The notes under the pieces: generated by a model | Databases searched by the model: none | Told to the model about the DNA's origin: nothing | Seen by the model: the letters and a program-made list of their open reading frames with translations, nothing else | Made by a program: the position numbers and the translations under genes | Shown: piece by piece, positions 46,998 to 60,709 of the stretch | Layout: each line of letters begins with the position of its first letter | Numbering within the stretch: the first letter of the stretch is position 1 | DNA from: Epiperipatus broadwayi | Taxonomy: Eukaryota; Onychophora; Udeonychophora; Euonychophora; Peripatidae | Direction of reading: 5' to 3' | Length of the DNA stretch: 64,000 nt | Assembly: GCA_028023455.1 (NCBI GenBank) | Contig: JAQFVV010012507.1 | Coordinates: 3,946,901-4,010,900 of the forward strand

Positions 46998-47290
46998 TTA
47001 CACAAACATTCATTCTGCCTTATCAGGCACTGAGAAGAAAGACCATGGTGTTTCTTGATCTTAAACTCAGAGGTAAAAAGCCAATAAACTCACCACGCTG
47101 GCTAATGCATGTTGGTGAGCAGCCCATCCATGTTCGTATACTATATGAATAAACATATAGTAATAACAGCTGCAACGACAAGAACGTATGGAGTGGACAT
47201 TAGGAATTTGCCCTGCTCGGTTCCTTTAAGGCCTCCAAGAGGAATCAAAGGGTCTCCTTTCAGTTAATAGCAAACTCCTTTCTGCAGCCC

Positions 47291-47314
47291 ATATATATAT
47301 ATATATATATATAT
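47291..47314. repeat. (AT)12 at the exact centre of the giant palindrome
   Basis: Self-complementary 24-bp run flanked by CTGCAGCCC and GGGCTGCAG. Because (AT)n is its own reverse complement, an assembler can fold a path back on itself here. Confidence 0.95.
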
Positions 47315-47766
47315 ATGGGCTGCAGAAAGGAGTTTGCTATTAACTGAAAGGAGACCCTTTGATTCCTCTTGGAGGCCTTAAAGGAACCGAGCAGGGCAAA
47401 TTCCTAATGTCCACTCCATACGTTCTTGTCGTTGCAGCTGTTATTACTATATGTTTATTCATATAGTATACGAACATGGATGGGCTGCTCACCAACACGC
47501 ATTAGCCAGCGTGGTGAGTTTATTGGCTTTTTACCTCTGAGTTTAAGATCAAGAAACACCATGGTCTTTCTTCTCAGTGCCTGATAAGGCAGAATGAATG
47601 TTTGTGTAAATGATAAAGATTTTTCCCAATTATACAATTATGACAGACAAAAATAAAGCATGGCCCTTAATCCCAGGAGGCTGTAAAGATCACCAACCAA
47701 GGCAGCGGTTGGTGGCCGAAGGCGGAGGGTGCTAAGAATATCCTGGAGGCGGACCCAGGCTGCCAT

Positions 47767-48804
47767 TTGATGACGACTTTTTATTTAGGTACTTACAACT
47801 GCAGATCACTTTCAAGTGAAGGAAGATTGCAAGAATTAGAAGAAGAACTCTCTTATATTAAATGGGATATTATTGGACTTTGTGAAGTTAGAAGAAAAGG
47901 TGAAGAGACAATTGATTTAAAAAGTGGACATATGCTCTATTATAAAGGCACAAATATTGGAAATACAAGTGGAGTAGGATTCATTATAAATAAAAAGTGG
48001 AAGAACAATATTGTGGAGATTGATGGTGTATCAGACAGAGTGGCAAGATTAGTTATACAACTTAATAGCAGATATCAAATGCAGATAATTCAGGTTTATG
48101 CCCCAACAAGTTCTCACAGTGATGAAGTAGTAGAAGATTTTTATATGGATGTACAAAAGGCTTTTGATCAGAGTAAACAACATTTTAAAATTGTTATGGG
48201 AGATTTTAATGCTAGAATTGGTAAACAAATGAAAGATGAAAGTGTTGTAGGTAATTTTGGTTATGGTAATAGAAATGAGAGAGGACATAGACTTGTGGAG
48301 TTTGCAGAGAAGGAAAAACTTTATATTATGAATTCTTTTTTTGAGAAAAATGTTAGAAGGAAATGGACATGGAAGCATCCAAATGAAGGTACAGCAGAAT
48401 TGGATTATATTTTGACTAACAGGAAATACATATTTCAAGATTGTAATGTTCTTAATAAATTTAACACAGGAAGTGATCATCGATTAGTAAGGGGTAAGAT
48501 ACATGTTAATGTAAAACTAGAGAGACAAAAATTATTAAGAAAAACTATATTTACAGTTGATATTCCTAATCTTCAGAAACATTCTAATGAATTTAAATTA
48601 GAACTTACAAATCGGTTTCAAGTATTAGTAGATTTTGAACATGATTCAGATTTGAATGAAATTAATATGAAAATAACTGATACACTTTTAAAAACTGCAA
48701 CAAAGATAGCTGGTAGAAAAAAGCAGCAATTGACTAATAAAATTTCTACTGAAACTAGAGAACTTATGAAGAAAAGAATGAATATTGAAGATATGCAAGA
48801 ATGA
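47767..48804 (+). CDS. RTE endonuclease part (right arm)
   Basis: Same APE blocks as the left copy ([42 protein letters not shown]). The frame ends early at 48,804 after a small indel; the next frame overlaps it. One replacement is visible (SDEVVEDF against SDEVIEDF). Confidence 0.88.
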   Translation: MMTTFYLGTYNCRSLSSEGRLQELEEELSYIKWDIIGLCEVRRKGEETIDLKSGHMLYYKGTNIGNTSGVGFIINKKWKNNIVEIDGVSDRVARLVIQLNSRYQMQIIQVYAPTSSHSDEVVEDFYMDVQKAFDQSKQHFKIVMGDFNARIGKQMKDESVVGNFGYGNRNERGHRLVEFAEKEKLYIMNSFFEKNVRRKWTWKHPNEGTAELDYILTNRKYIFQDCNVLNKFNTGSDHRLVRGKIHVNVKLERQKLLRKTIFTVDIPNLQKHSNEFKLELTNRFQVLVDFEHDSDLNEINMKITDTLLKTATKIAGRKKQQLTNKISTETRELMKKRMNIEDMQE

Positions 48805-49756
48805 TGCATTAAAAAGAATTGAATATCTGGAATTTTGTAAAATGGTACGGAAAAGAGTTGAAAATGATATAAGAAAGTATAACTGTGAACTAGCAAGAAA
48901 AGCTGTAGAAGAAAATAAAAGTCTTAAGAATGTAAAACAACATTTTGGTATTGGTAGGAAATTTATATCTGCAATAAGGAAAAAAGATGTTATGGAATTA
49001 TTACTAAAAAGAGGAGATGACATTATGAAATTGGTAGAAGATTTTTATCAAGAATTATATAGTAATAAAGAACAAGTACCTCCTATATCTATTACATCTT
49101 CCGAATTGCCCAGAATTTTAAATGAAGAAGTGAGAAATGCAATTAAATGTATGAAAAAAGGAAAGGCTCCAGGTAATGATGGAATTATAATTGATATATT
49201 AAAAGAAGCAGGTGAAGAAACAGAAAAAATATTAGCAAAGTTATATACCAAATGTCTAAATGATAAAGATGTACCGGATGATTGGAAGAATGCAGTAATA
49301 ATATTAATATTTAAAAAAGGTGATAAAGAAGATATTAGAAATTACAGACCTATCAGCCTTTTATCAGTTTTATATAAAATTTTTACCAAGATAATTACAA
49401 CTCGTCTACAGAGAACCTTGGATTTTCACCAACCAAGAGAACAAGCTGGATTTAAAAGTGGTTTTAGTACAGTAGATCATATTCAAGTATTGAGAGAAGT
49501 TATAGAAAGGACAAATGAATATGAGTTGTCATTATGTTTTGGATTTGTAGATTATGAAAAGGCATTTGATTCTATAAACATTTCTTCAGTGATTAAAGCA
49601 TTGGATCATCAAGGTATAGATCCAGGATATTGTCATATTTTAAAGAATATTTATAAAAATGCAACAGCAACAATTAGATTACATAATGATACTGGGAAAG
49701 TCAACATTGAGAAAGGTGTAAGACAAGGTGACTCCATATCTCCAAAACTTTTATAG
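48785..49756 (+). CDS. RTE linker and N-terminal reverse transcriptase (right arm)
   Basis: Linker ([31 protein letters not shown], the native sequence lost to the adapter in the left arm), then RT blocks up to [13 protein letters not shown], where a one-base loss gives a stop. The catalytic YEKAFDS block is present. Confidence 0.87.
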   Translation: MKICKNDALKRIEYLEFCKMVRKRVENDIRKYNCELARKAVEENKSLKNVKQHFGIGRKFISAIRKKDVMELLLKRGDDIMKLVEDFYQELYSNKEQVPPISITSSELPRILNEEVRNAIKCMKKGKAPGNDGIIIDILKEAGEETEKILAKLYTKCLNDKDVPDDWKNAVIILIFKKGDKEDIRNYRPISLLSVLYKIFTKIITTRLQRTLDFHQPREQAGFKSGFSTVDHIQVLREVIERTNEYELSLCFGFVDYEKAFDSINISSVIKALDHQGIDPGYCHILKNIYKNATATIRLHNDTGKVNIEKGVRQGDSISPKLL

Positions 49757-49758
49757 CA

Positions 49759-50604
49759 GTGCTGCAAGAAGTATTTTGTGGATTAAAATGGGAAACTAAA
49801 GGAGTGAAAGTAAATGGAGATTATTTAAGTCATTTAGATTTCACAGATGATGTAGTTGTTTTTGCAAATAATGCTTCCAAGCTGCAGGAAATGTTGCAGG
49901 AGTTATCAGATGAAAGTAGGAAAGTAGGACTAAAGATAAATGTTAAAAAGACTAAAGTAATGTTTAATCGATTTGCTCAAAATATGAAAATAAAGATTGA
50001 TTATGATGAATTAGAAGAAGTTAAGAGTTACAAATACCTTGGTCAGATTATTAATACAGATGGAAACATAATAGAGGAAATTAATCATAGAATTAAACTT
50101 GGTTGGAGTGCTTTTGGTAGAAATAACTTGATATTAAAAGGAAATATGCCTATGTGTTTGAAAAGAAAGGTTTTTAACAAATGTGTTTTACCAGTTCTTA
50201 CTTATGGATCTGAGACTTGGACACTTAATAGAAGATCAATACAGAGACTTCAGACCACTCAAAGAAGTATGGAGAGATGTATGTTGGGAGTAACAAGAAG
50301 AGATCGAAAACGCAATGTATGGGTAAGAGAACAAACAGGTGTTACTGACCTCATTGAAAAAATTAAAAGATTGAAGTGGAGTTGGGCTGGACATATTGCT
50401 AGAAGAGATGATAATAGATGGACAATTGAAATTTTAAACTGGATTCCAAGAGATTGTAAAAGACCCAGAAGGAGACCACATGTAAGATGGATGGATGAAA
50501 TAAGAAAATGTGTAGGGGTGATGTGGAGAAGAGAAGCTAAAGATCGGAGAAGATGGATTAAACTTGGAGAGACCTTCATCCTGCAGTGGATTGATAATGG
50601 TTGA
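49759..50604 (+). pseudogene. RTE C-terminal reverse transcriptase (right arm)
   Basis: Resumes directly after the break with [19 protein letters not shown]. The catalytic block reads HLDFTDDVVVF (FTDD instead of FADD); both Asp residues remain. The C-terminal region is complete to QWIDNG, without the frameshift of the left arm. Confidence 0.85.
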
Positions 50605-50616
50605 TAATGATGATGA

Positions 50617-50620
<4 letters not shown>

Positions 50621-50687
<67 letters not shown>
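50621..50687. repeat. (TA)n microsatellite at the right RTE 3' end
   Basis: Uninterrupted ~66 bp; mirrors the interrupted left-arm run. Confidence 0.95.
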
Positions 50688-50690
<3 letters not shown>

Positions 50691-50989
50691 CTTAATGTAA
50701 TTAGAAAAGCTGTGAACTTAGAATTTCAAGCTCCCTACTATTAACCATTCTATTTTATGTTATGGATAATCATGACCACATGCATGTAAAAAACATAAAT
50801 GATCCTCAATATACATATTTCATGCTCATCAGTTGGTCCAACATAAAATGTGTATATCAGAGGTCAAACGCAAAATATGTATATTAAAAATTGATTATCT
50901 TTTTCACATGCATGTTGTCATGTGTGTTGGTTACATAAGGTTAAGTGGATAGCTGTAGGGATTTTGAAAGTCTTAGTTTTAGTTCTCTC

Positions 50990-51028
<39 letters not shown>

Positions 51029-51032
51029 ATAA

Positions 51033-51565
51033 TATAAAGGAAAACAAAAACAAGTTATAAATCACGTAACTTGCTATTGCTTGCATTTATGATCAATAGA
51101 TGGAGCTTTACCAAAACCTCCATACAAGTGTATTTTGTTACATAAACGTCAAAAAGAGTCAGAATTAACTATCTCTTTCATTAGCTCCACCTTCAAATCA
51201 GTTGATTTCAAGCTAATTTGCTATCATCAGTGAAGGGTAGGGCCAGAAACTAGATCTAAATACTAACTCCAAGTGTTTATGCAACAAGTTTCTATCAGTT
51301 TGCAAGCATGAGTTTTTCAGACATGTAATGTCTTCAAAGTCAGCCTAACAAACTAGATAGCTATATGGGTCTGATATCAGTTCAGTTTCATCACATGGTC
51401 AAAGCCTCTGCAATATATATCATTGCAAAAACCTTTAAAGGTACATTTATGAAAAACAAAAAAAAAGTTATAAATCACGTAACATGCTATCGCTTGCATT
51501 TATGATCAATAGATGGAGCTTTACCCAAACCTCTGTACATTCACACATCACAAGCGTATTTTGTT
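51033..51565 (-). mobile_element. Hammerhead retrozyme-like element, ~1.2 units (right arm)
   Basis: Mirror of 43,030-43,555, with (TA)n on both sides. A few substitutions distinguish it, including one in the ribozyme. Confidence 0.8.
51190..51236 (-). ncRNA. Type I hammerhead ribozyme (right arm, altered cleavage base)
   Basis: Minus strand: CCTTCA, CTGATGA, stem II AGC/GCT, GAAA, stem III ATCA/TGAT, then T instead of C at the cleavage position, then TGAAGG. T is tolerated at this position in hammerheads but normally slower. Confidence 0.65.
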
Positions 51566-51656
51566 ATATATATATAATAATAGAGATTTTGAATTCTATC
51601 TCTTTCGACACTTATAGAAACAAAGCTTGTTTAGAGCTATTGGTATGCTCCATCAA

Positions 51657-51692
<36 letters not shown>

Positions 51693-53131
51693 TATATATT
51701 GTAAACTCGTTATTATTTAGAGCTTACCATAGAATGAAGGACTCTAAGGAATGTGTCTGTGAACAAATGATAATACAAATATAAAATTCTTAATTGTATT
51801 TTATTAATAAATAACTATTGAAATAATTTAAAACAATGGGGGATACTTTTTTTAATTTGGAATAAGAACAATAAAAATTAGACTATAGGTCTGATAAATG
51901 TTGTAATCATAAATAAATCTTTCTCATTTTGTCTAACTGATTAAAAAATAATAAATGACATAAATAGCATTATCTATAATTTTGAGATATGGAAATTAAA
52001 ATAAAAGTTAAATAGCCATGTACATATATGAACCCATATGGATATATAATAATATAAAAATATTCTACTTATTAAAAAACAGTAAAAAAAATTATTTTAG
52101 TGTTTATGTATAGACAAAAACACACATTATGCTTAATGTCCTAGTAATATTCCATTTATTAATATATGCTCCAAAAATTTGAACTGTGTTAAGCTGCTTT
52201 GAAAAAGGTATTTTTAAACCAACTATATATAAACTAACTTAATAGCAATGAGTTATCTTTTGGAAACTTCTCATCAAAATGATAGTGAAAGTTAGTTAAC
52301 TAAAAATTCTGGGTGCGTGTTGATTATATAGTTTATAAAGTATTCAAATTATTCCAATGATAAATGTAAATTATAACAGATGTTCCAAGGTTTTGATAAA
52401 GGGACACAAGACTCCCTCTTGTCATTGAACCTTGGGTCTCTTGCACTAAGTCATCCTTAATTTTTTTGTTGTCCATCCCTTTCTGTGCCGATGGCTTCCA
52501 ATAATAAGAGAAAGCATGTGTCCTGTAGCAAGCTTTGAAGTTAAAATATATATATTTTATTTAAAAAATACTATTTTGTATAGTGGCTTGACTAAACTCA
52601 AGTTTTTGGAGTATTTCATTAGAATATGAAAAAGTGTAAAGTTAAATAATTACATTACTAGTAAATATCAGTATCAATCTGTTAACAATATAAAATATAT
52701 AATAATATGCATGCATATACATACCTAATGCAATATAAAATAAAATATTTTAGTGAGTAATGCTAATTCATCTTATAACAAGTTACAACTTTAAAATGTT
52801 AAACAAAAGTTTCTTAAAAAAAAAAATACAAAAAATACTTTGCTGAAAATTCTCCAAAAAATTCTTTTTCTTTTTAGAGATTACTCTTAACTGTAAACAA
52901 TTTTGAAATGTTATGCTTAAAAGGTCTTTTGTTTCTAAATTTTGTCCCTAACTTTAAGGTAGTTTCTCAAATTTATTTCCATGGTTAATTGCTTTAATTT
53001 AATTCAAAAATATTTATTCTTAATCATTAAAGCTGATGTTTTTTTGATAATTTAACTGATGTTAAATATTATTCTATAAGTAATAAGTAAAAATATACTT
53101 TTTTAACTGCAAAATTAATATTTAAGTTAGT

Positions 53132-53164
<33 letters not shown>

Positions 53165-53166
53165 TA

Positions 53167-54214
53167 GGTAATCCTGACTTCTAGCGGTCACGACACTTTG
53201 CACTCTATTTTTAAAAAACTTAACTACATTTTTTTTCCTAGTAAGTCTATCCAACTTTAATCAGTGTATCTAACTATAAATAAACTATATCTAAGTATAA
53301 ATGTTAATAAAAAATTTTTAAAAAAAACTTACATTTTTATGTGTATTTCACTTGTAATGTATATCTAGTGGTCTTTACTGTATAAATAACTATAAATAAA
53401 TAAACTATATTAACTATACATGTTTTTTCATAAAGATCAATAAATTTAAAAAAACAACTTACATTTCCTGCAGGCAGGATCCGTGTTTGAATTACGTTAT
53501 TTTCACTATGTAATTGCAAAGTATATCTAACTATAAATGTACTTTTTACATGAAGATTAATAAATAAAATGTAATAAAACTTACATTTTTATGCTCTACT
53601 TCGAATATGTTGTGTGGCAAAAGTGTCACCAAAAAAAGTCCCTGCAAAGAAATTATGAACTACTTTTTGTCTCGTGTAATTTTTTAAAAAGCAAAAATTA
53701 CACATGACAAAAAGTGGTTCATATTTCTTTGCAGGGACTTTTTTTGGTGACACTTTTGCTGCACAACAGATCTCGAAATAGAGCATAAAAATATAAGTTT
53801 TTATTACATTTTATTTATTAATCTTCATGTAAAAAATACATTTATAGTTAGATATACTGTACTTTGCAATTACATAGTGAGAATGACGTAATTCAAACAC
53901 AGATTCTGCCTACAGTAAATGTACGTTTTTGTTTTAATTTATTCCATCTTTATGTAAAAACATGTATAGTTAATATAGTTTATTTACTTATAGTTATATA
54001 TACAGTAAAGACCACTAGATATACATTACAAGTGAAAACTACGCATAAAAGTGTAAGTTTTAATTTTTTTTTATTAACATTAATACTTAGATATAGTTTA
54101 TTTATGGTTAGATACACTGATTAATGTTTGATAGACTTAGTAGGAAAAAATGTAGTTAAGTTTTTTTAAAAATAGAGAGCGTAAGTGTCACAATAGCTAT
54201 AAGTCAGGATTACC
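53167..54214. mobile_element. 1.05-kb foldback element (right arm)
   Basis: Mirror of 40,395-41,444: GGTAATCCTGACTT at the left end and AAGTCAGGATTACC at the right, TA runs outside, central turn near 53,695. Confidence 0.8.
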
Positions 54215-54416
54215 ATATATATATATATAAATTAAAATTACATTGCTTTGGTCTCTATATTAGATCTAGTGAGGCATTCAAAAGAAGATCCCCTTTTGAA
54301 TGCAATCAGCCTGATGTTGTTACTTTAAGTCATGGCTTGAAGTAGTTTGTTTTCACTAGCTTCTGTTCTAGGTAAAGTACTTTCTAATTAAATAATTATA
54401 AATGAATGATCCATAC

Positions 54417-55460
<1,044 letters not shown>

Positions 55461-55465
55461 CTTTA

Positions 55466-55567
55466 TATATATATATTTATATACCACTCTTTAGTGTACT
55501 CTGAGTCATTATATATATATATATATACTTATATATATATATATATTTTACTACTTTATATATATAT

Positions 55568-55606
<39 letters not shown>

Positions 55607-55645
55607 TATATAGTGTACTCGATATATATATATATATATATATAA
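55466..55645. repeat. (TA)n blocks, rearranged relative to left arm
   Basis: Contains one full and one partial AGTGTACTC(TGAGTCATT) unit between TA tracts, with TA phase breaks not present at 38,966-39,147. Confidence 0.85.
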
Positions 55646-55659
55646 GAGTAATAAATATA

Positions 55660-55825
55660 AAGGTAATAAACTATTATAAACAGTCTTTCAATCTGCAGAA
55701 ATACTTTCGGTTAATTTCTTAAACCCGCTCAACTGCCATTGAATTTAATGGCAGTTGAGCATGTTTAAAAAATTAACTGAAAGTATTTTTTTTGTCAGAT
55801 TGAAAGACTGTTTGTAATAGTTTAA
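55660..55825. mobile_element. 165-bp palindromic MITE-like element (right arm)
   Basis: Mirror of 38,783-38,947; carries TTTTTTTGTCAGATTG where the left arm has CTGCA. Confidence 0.75.
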
Positions 55826-55850
55826 TACCATTATATTTATTATTCTTATT

Positions 55851-56192
55851 ATGATTACAATTTTGTTCTTCTTAATGGACATTTTATTTATATTATTTAT
55901 ATATGTAAAAGCTATGTGTGTGGTAAATTACTATTTCTATATTACCCATAATATTTTAGATGGATCTGACCTATTTTCTATTGTGGCAAATCATGAAAAT
56001 GTTAATAAAAACAATGGAATTAAAGTGATAATATTAAATAAGTATTACCCAAATAGGTATAAAATTGTATTTACATCATTTTCAATGAATCCGACACACA
56101 ACATATATGTATATATGCATGTGCAATATGAAACCATGTTTTTCACTGAAGCAAGATATAAATACAATTTCAGGATATTTAGATATGTATAG
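55851..56192 (+). other. 113-codon ORF, right-arm copy, function unknown
   Basis: Same length and frame as 38,420-38,761, with replacements only. Lies ~1.2 kb upstream of the kinase exon on the same strand. Not called as a gene. Confidence 0.25.
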
Positions 56193-56322
56193 ATATATGC
56201 AAATTTAATGTTTGGTAAGTGATTGTCATCATTAGAATTTTTAGCCAGAGACATAAATTAGCTATTGATAAATAAAAAACTAAAGGTACTAAAATATATA
56301 TTTACTGAAATAGTTTCAAATG

Positions 56323-56815
<493 letters not shown>

Positions 56816-56821
56816 CTTCTA

Positions 56822-57078
56822 TATATGTATGTATGTATGCATGCATGCATGTATTTATGCATGTTTGTATGCATGTATGTGTGCATGTATGGCTGCATGT
56901 ATGCATGTGTGTATGTATGTATGTATGTATGTATGCATGCATGTATGCACGTACTTATGTATGTATGTATGTATGTATGTATGTACGTATGTATGTATGT
57001 ATGTACATACGTATGTATATGTATGTATGTATGCACGTACGTACGTACATATGTACGTATGTATGTATGTTTGTATGC
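56822..57078. repeat. (TATG/TACG/CATG)n microsatellite (right arm)
   Basis: Mirror of 37,482-37,731. Confidence 0.95.
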
Positions 57079-57391
57079 AAAATGAAAAATAATTTGTAGC
57101 GAGTAAAATGTACTTCCTCACTTTACAAACATCTTCAAATAAGCTTTCAATATTTGGCAATATGCTTACCTATTGTGTTTAAATAATATTAAAAAAAATA
57201 TTGCCATAATGTTTAATAATCTATAATGTAATTTTTTTTATTTAGAATAATTTTAAGACTACCCATAATCTTGCTATAAAAACCGAAAGCCCCTAAAAAT
57301 CATAAACAGGTTGAAAATACATCTAATTTTATAATATTTCTTAGAATATATAGTTTTCTATTTATTATAAAATACATTTATATATTTGCAG

Positions 57392-57612
57392 CCACTTCAT
57401 CGATATAGATGTTTTAAATCGGATAAGCAAAATTCAATTTCCCTATGGTTCTTATAAAGAAGAAATAGATAATTCATGTATACCTTATGTACATGTGCTT
57501 CAAATGCGTTACATTGCTGCAGGAAATTTTGGATTGGTATTTAAAGGAGTTTGTCGTGTAAAATCTGAGGGTTCTACAAAGAAAAAAAATGTTGCCGTTA
57601 AAATACCACAAG
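57392..57612 (+). CDS. Protein kinase exon, glycine-rich loop and VAVK lysine (right arm copy)
   Basis: 221-nt exon between acceptor TATATTTGCAG (ending 57,391) and donor GTAAAT (57,613). Encodes HFIDIDVLNRISKIQ at the start, CIPYVHVLQMRYIAAGNFG in the middle and KKKNVAVKIPQ at the end, i.e. kinase subdomains I-II. Compared with the left copy there is one silent change (GAT/GAC) and three clustered changes turning D-L into R-V after GVC; both copies stay open. As a host gene it would read outward from the palindrome centre on each arm. Likely a receptor tyrosine kinase; partner exons were not found. Confidence 0.75.
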
Positions 57613-57619
57613 GTAAATA

Positions 57620-59170
57620 CAACTGTATGGATATAGATTATTTAAATTAAATTTCATTAATATACCAGTAGCAAAATATATAAATAAATAAATATTTGCA
57701 ATAATGTTTTTATTTTATCTTCAGTATAATATGACTACTACTTGCTATGTATCAAAAATATATGTAAACATATAGATGGGTTCAATTAAATTCTACTTTT
57801 AAATTAATGTAGAAAATTTTGTAATTTTTAAAAATTAAATGTGTGCTATAAAAGTGTGATTGATTGAATGTATATAATAAATACACTCCGACAAGTAGAA
57901 TACGTTTCTGTTATATATTAAAAAGTGATGTAATATTTTTATGAAAAGTAAAGTTTGTAAATAAATTTTCTTATCTTATGTATAAGATTATTTTAAATAT
58001 TGTACAACATTGCTTATGACCAGTAAAATTTTATTCAGTTGTGATAACAAAATCTAAAAGTTAAGCTTCGTCCATTTAAGGGATGTAATGAAATTAATCT
58101 ATTGTGGAATGAAAAAATGTATTAAATAATTAACGATCTGGATTATTTTTGAAATATGTACAAGGATGTCTGAATTAAAAATCTAGCTTATTTTTTTAAA
58201 ATGTTAATCTAGAAAATTTTAGAAAGTTTGCAGAGAAGAACAATCAATCGTGATTCATATAAAATTTTCCAACAATCTAGAAGAAGATTCGTTCATTAGA
58301 TTTTTTTGACTATGCTATTCAAGATGGCATTTAAAATACTGAGAAAATTCATTCTACTAATCATGCTGCAGTCATACTAGCTAATATGGCAAAATTATTA
58401 ATACTCTGCAAACAGTTCAGTACAAGCGGCCTGCAATCATAAAATAAACAGATAAATTATTCATAATGGTGTTTTGCAAAGTACCATGATTAAGTGCTTT
58501 AACAAGATAAATTATATGCTTTAAGCCTAACTCCATTTTCCAGCATGTCTTAAATTCATAAACTTGTACAAACCAGATCTTTTGAAACACCGACTTACAT
58601 AGAAGCCTCTCACAACCAATTATCAATAAGATACAACTATTAAAATGAATACGAATATTTACTCCTACAATAAATTTGCAGAAAAAAAGTAACACATTAA
58701 TGGAATATATAATAATATATACTTTCAAATAACCAGGTGTGGTTAGAATTGTTGTCATTAAGTATACACACATATTTGACAGTAATATTAGATTTAAATG
58801 TATTATTTTTTTTATTTTATGCATATGCTATTTTATAACATTAATGTTATTTATGAAAATTCCACTATTTTATTAAAGTACAAATTAAATTAGAATTTAT
58901 TATGTTTAAAAAAATAATTATTGAATTTTTTTTTTATTTCATAGAGAGTTTTGACTGTTATTAATGAAGTCTAAATTTTGAATCAGTTGATTATAATTGT
59001 TAGGTTATACAATCTTCTCCCCTCTTTTTTTGAATAGTTAAAACCAAAGTATTTTTTTTTTGTAATCGAAATCAAGTTTGAAGTTTAATTGCAGACAATA
59101 AAACTTTTTATATGAGATTTGTAAATATGTTTAAACTTAACTTTTCTTTTAAATAGTGTTAATTAGTTTA
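57620..59170. other. AT-rich arm DNA downstream of the kinase exon
   Basis: Presumably intron. I searched by eye for further kinase blocks (HRD, DFG) and found none. The 135-codon minus-strand frame at 58,417-58,824 has no known domain. Confidence 0.4.
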
Positions 59171-59174
59171 TTTT

Positions 59175-59625
59175 CAAACAGGCAAAACTCCCCATACAGT
59201 AAGTAGTGCCACTTAGTGCAAATCAGAATAATAAATGGATGCAAGAAAACTTGTGCACAAAATCCCTATCTAATGCCTACTTATCCAATATCCCCAGACT
59301 AGTTTCTAGTTTGTGGCTTGCATCAGTAAAGAGCCTTGGATCTGTACTCTCAGATCCAATGCCTCTCACTGATAAAAGCCACAATACAAACTAGTTTGGT
59401 ACAGTTCTCTCAAATCCAAGGCTCCTCACTGACAAAATCCATAAGCTAGAAAATTGTCAGGGGATATTTATGAGTGGGCATTAGATAGGTATTTTATGCA
59501 CAAGCCTTCTGGAATTCATTGATTACTCTGGCTTGCACTGAGTGGCACTACTGGAAGATGAGTTTTGCCTGTTTTAATAACAGTTATGAGCAAGCATAAG
59601 AAATGGTGATCACGTGATGTTTAAT
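59175..59625. mobile_element. Foldback element of the second hammerhead-like family (right arm)
   Basis: Mirror of 34,945-35,385. Hammerhead-like motifs at 59,292-59,331 (minus; core CTGATGC, mutated A9) and 59,422-59,463 (plus; core CTGACAA). Confidence 0.7.
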
Positions 59626-60654
59626 TGTTTATTTTATTTTACATGTGTACAAGATTATATTTAAATTTGTTATGATTTTTCCATGCTTGCATATAACATG
59701 CTATTTTACAAAAGTGTTGATCTACTAGGGTGTGTGGACGTAAAAAATTCCATAGAAACACTACATTTTTAGCGCATTTATTTTACGTCACCAGTGTTAG
59801 CTACATTATTACCCAGTTAATATTATTTTGTACTACCTCTGGACACCCAGGTCACCTACTGATCAATCAGAGTTTATTTATTCTGGCATGCCCCAGCATT
59901 GAAATAATTACCATTCTTGCTTTGTTTTATATTATCATTATATATTGATGAATTCTAAGAGCCTCTGATATGCCAATTTTCTGTCAAGCTCATATTCTTT
60001 TAAACTGAATCCCATCACCTGGATTTGTTGACCTTATTATTTAGGCATGGAACATCTCTGAATTAGTTTCTCATGCCTCTCTCATATTTAATAGCTCTGA
60101 TTATTTTCCATATAACTATCTGGTAGTATAGATCTGGACACAAATATGCGTCAGCTAGTGCGCATATGTACAGACATTTGATGAAATAAATTGAAGATTT
60201 TTCTTCTTCATTTTTAATAAAAGTTACTCACACATATATCGCATATCACGAAAACAATGTTAACAAAAATATTATTTAATATTATCAAATTACTTAAAAA
60301 AGGGAAAACAATTTAACTGTCAAGATGGTCCGTCAAAAAATAAAGTACTCTATGAACACATTCATAGATGAAATATTTATTCATTTCTATATTTTCTGTT
60401 AATGTTAATAAACTTTCTTATTGTTAAGTTACTTTGGCTGATATAATTTTGCTGTAAGCTGTCTATTAATTTTTTAATAGTTATGAAGCTTATACTATAA
60501 CCTAATTCCTTTGTCAGGGGCAAGTAATTTATTTTACGTTAAAAAGCTTATCATCATTAGTCGGTATCTGATCATTCCAAATAAATGTTCTAGGTTTATA
60601 AGTACCCTAATAGCAACATCAGCAATTGACATTCTAAGGGATGAAGTGAGTGTC

Positions 60655-60668
60655 TAATATATATATAC

Positions 60669-60706
<38 letters not shown>
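60655..60706. repeat. (TA)n-(GT)n microsatellite (right arm)
   Basis: Mirror of 33,848-33,900 with a TATACATA interruption. Confidence 0.95.
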
Positions 60707-60709
60707 CTT

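Larger units (their letters stand above)
43985..47290 (-). mobile_element. RTE-type non-LTR retrotransposon, full length (left arm)
   Basis: 3,306 bp from GGGCTGCAG at the palindrome centre to a TGATAATGATGATGAT tail. Untranslated leader of ~300 bp, then one frame encoding APE-like endonuclease followed by reverse transcriptase. Short simple-repeat tail and single ORF fit RTE-clade elements. In this copy the frame is interrupted by an adapter-like insertion at 45,585-45,605 and by a lost A near 44,310. The identical-length right-arm copy carries different defects. Confidence 0.9.
47315..50620 (+). mobile_element. RTE-type non-LTR retrotransposon, full length (right arm)
   Basis: Mirror of the left copy, same length (3,306 bp), 5' end at the palindrome centre, (TGA)n tail ending at 50,620 beside (TA)n. 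Its frame has three breaks absent from the left copy: an extra A near 47,690, an indel near 48,775 (AGAATGAATATTGAAG against AGAAGGAATATGAAG) and a T-run loss near 49,750 that creates a stop. Confidence 0.9.

Noticed and set aside
47315-47420. HDV-like ribozyme at the 5' end of the RTE copy
   Set aside because: GGGCTGC at the 5' end has no complementary strand at the spacing needed for the double pseudoknot; only a CCTTT/AAAGG hairpin is seen.
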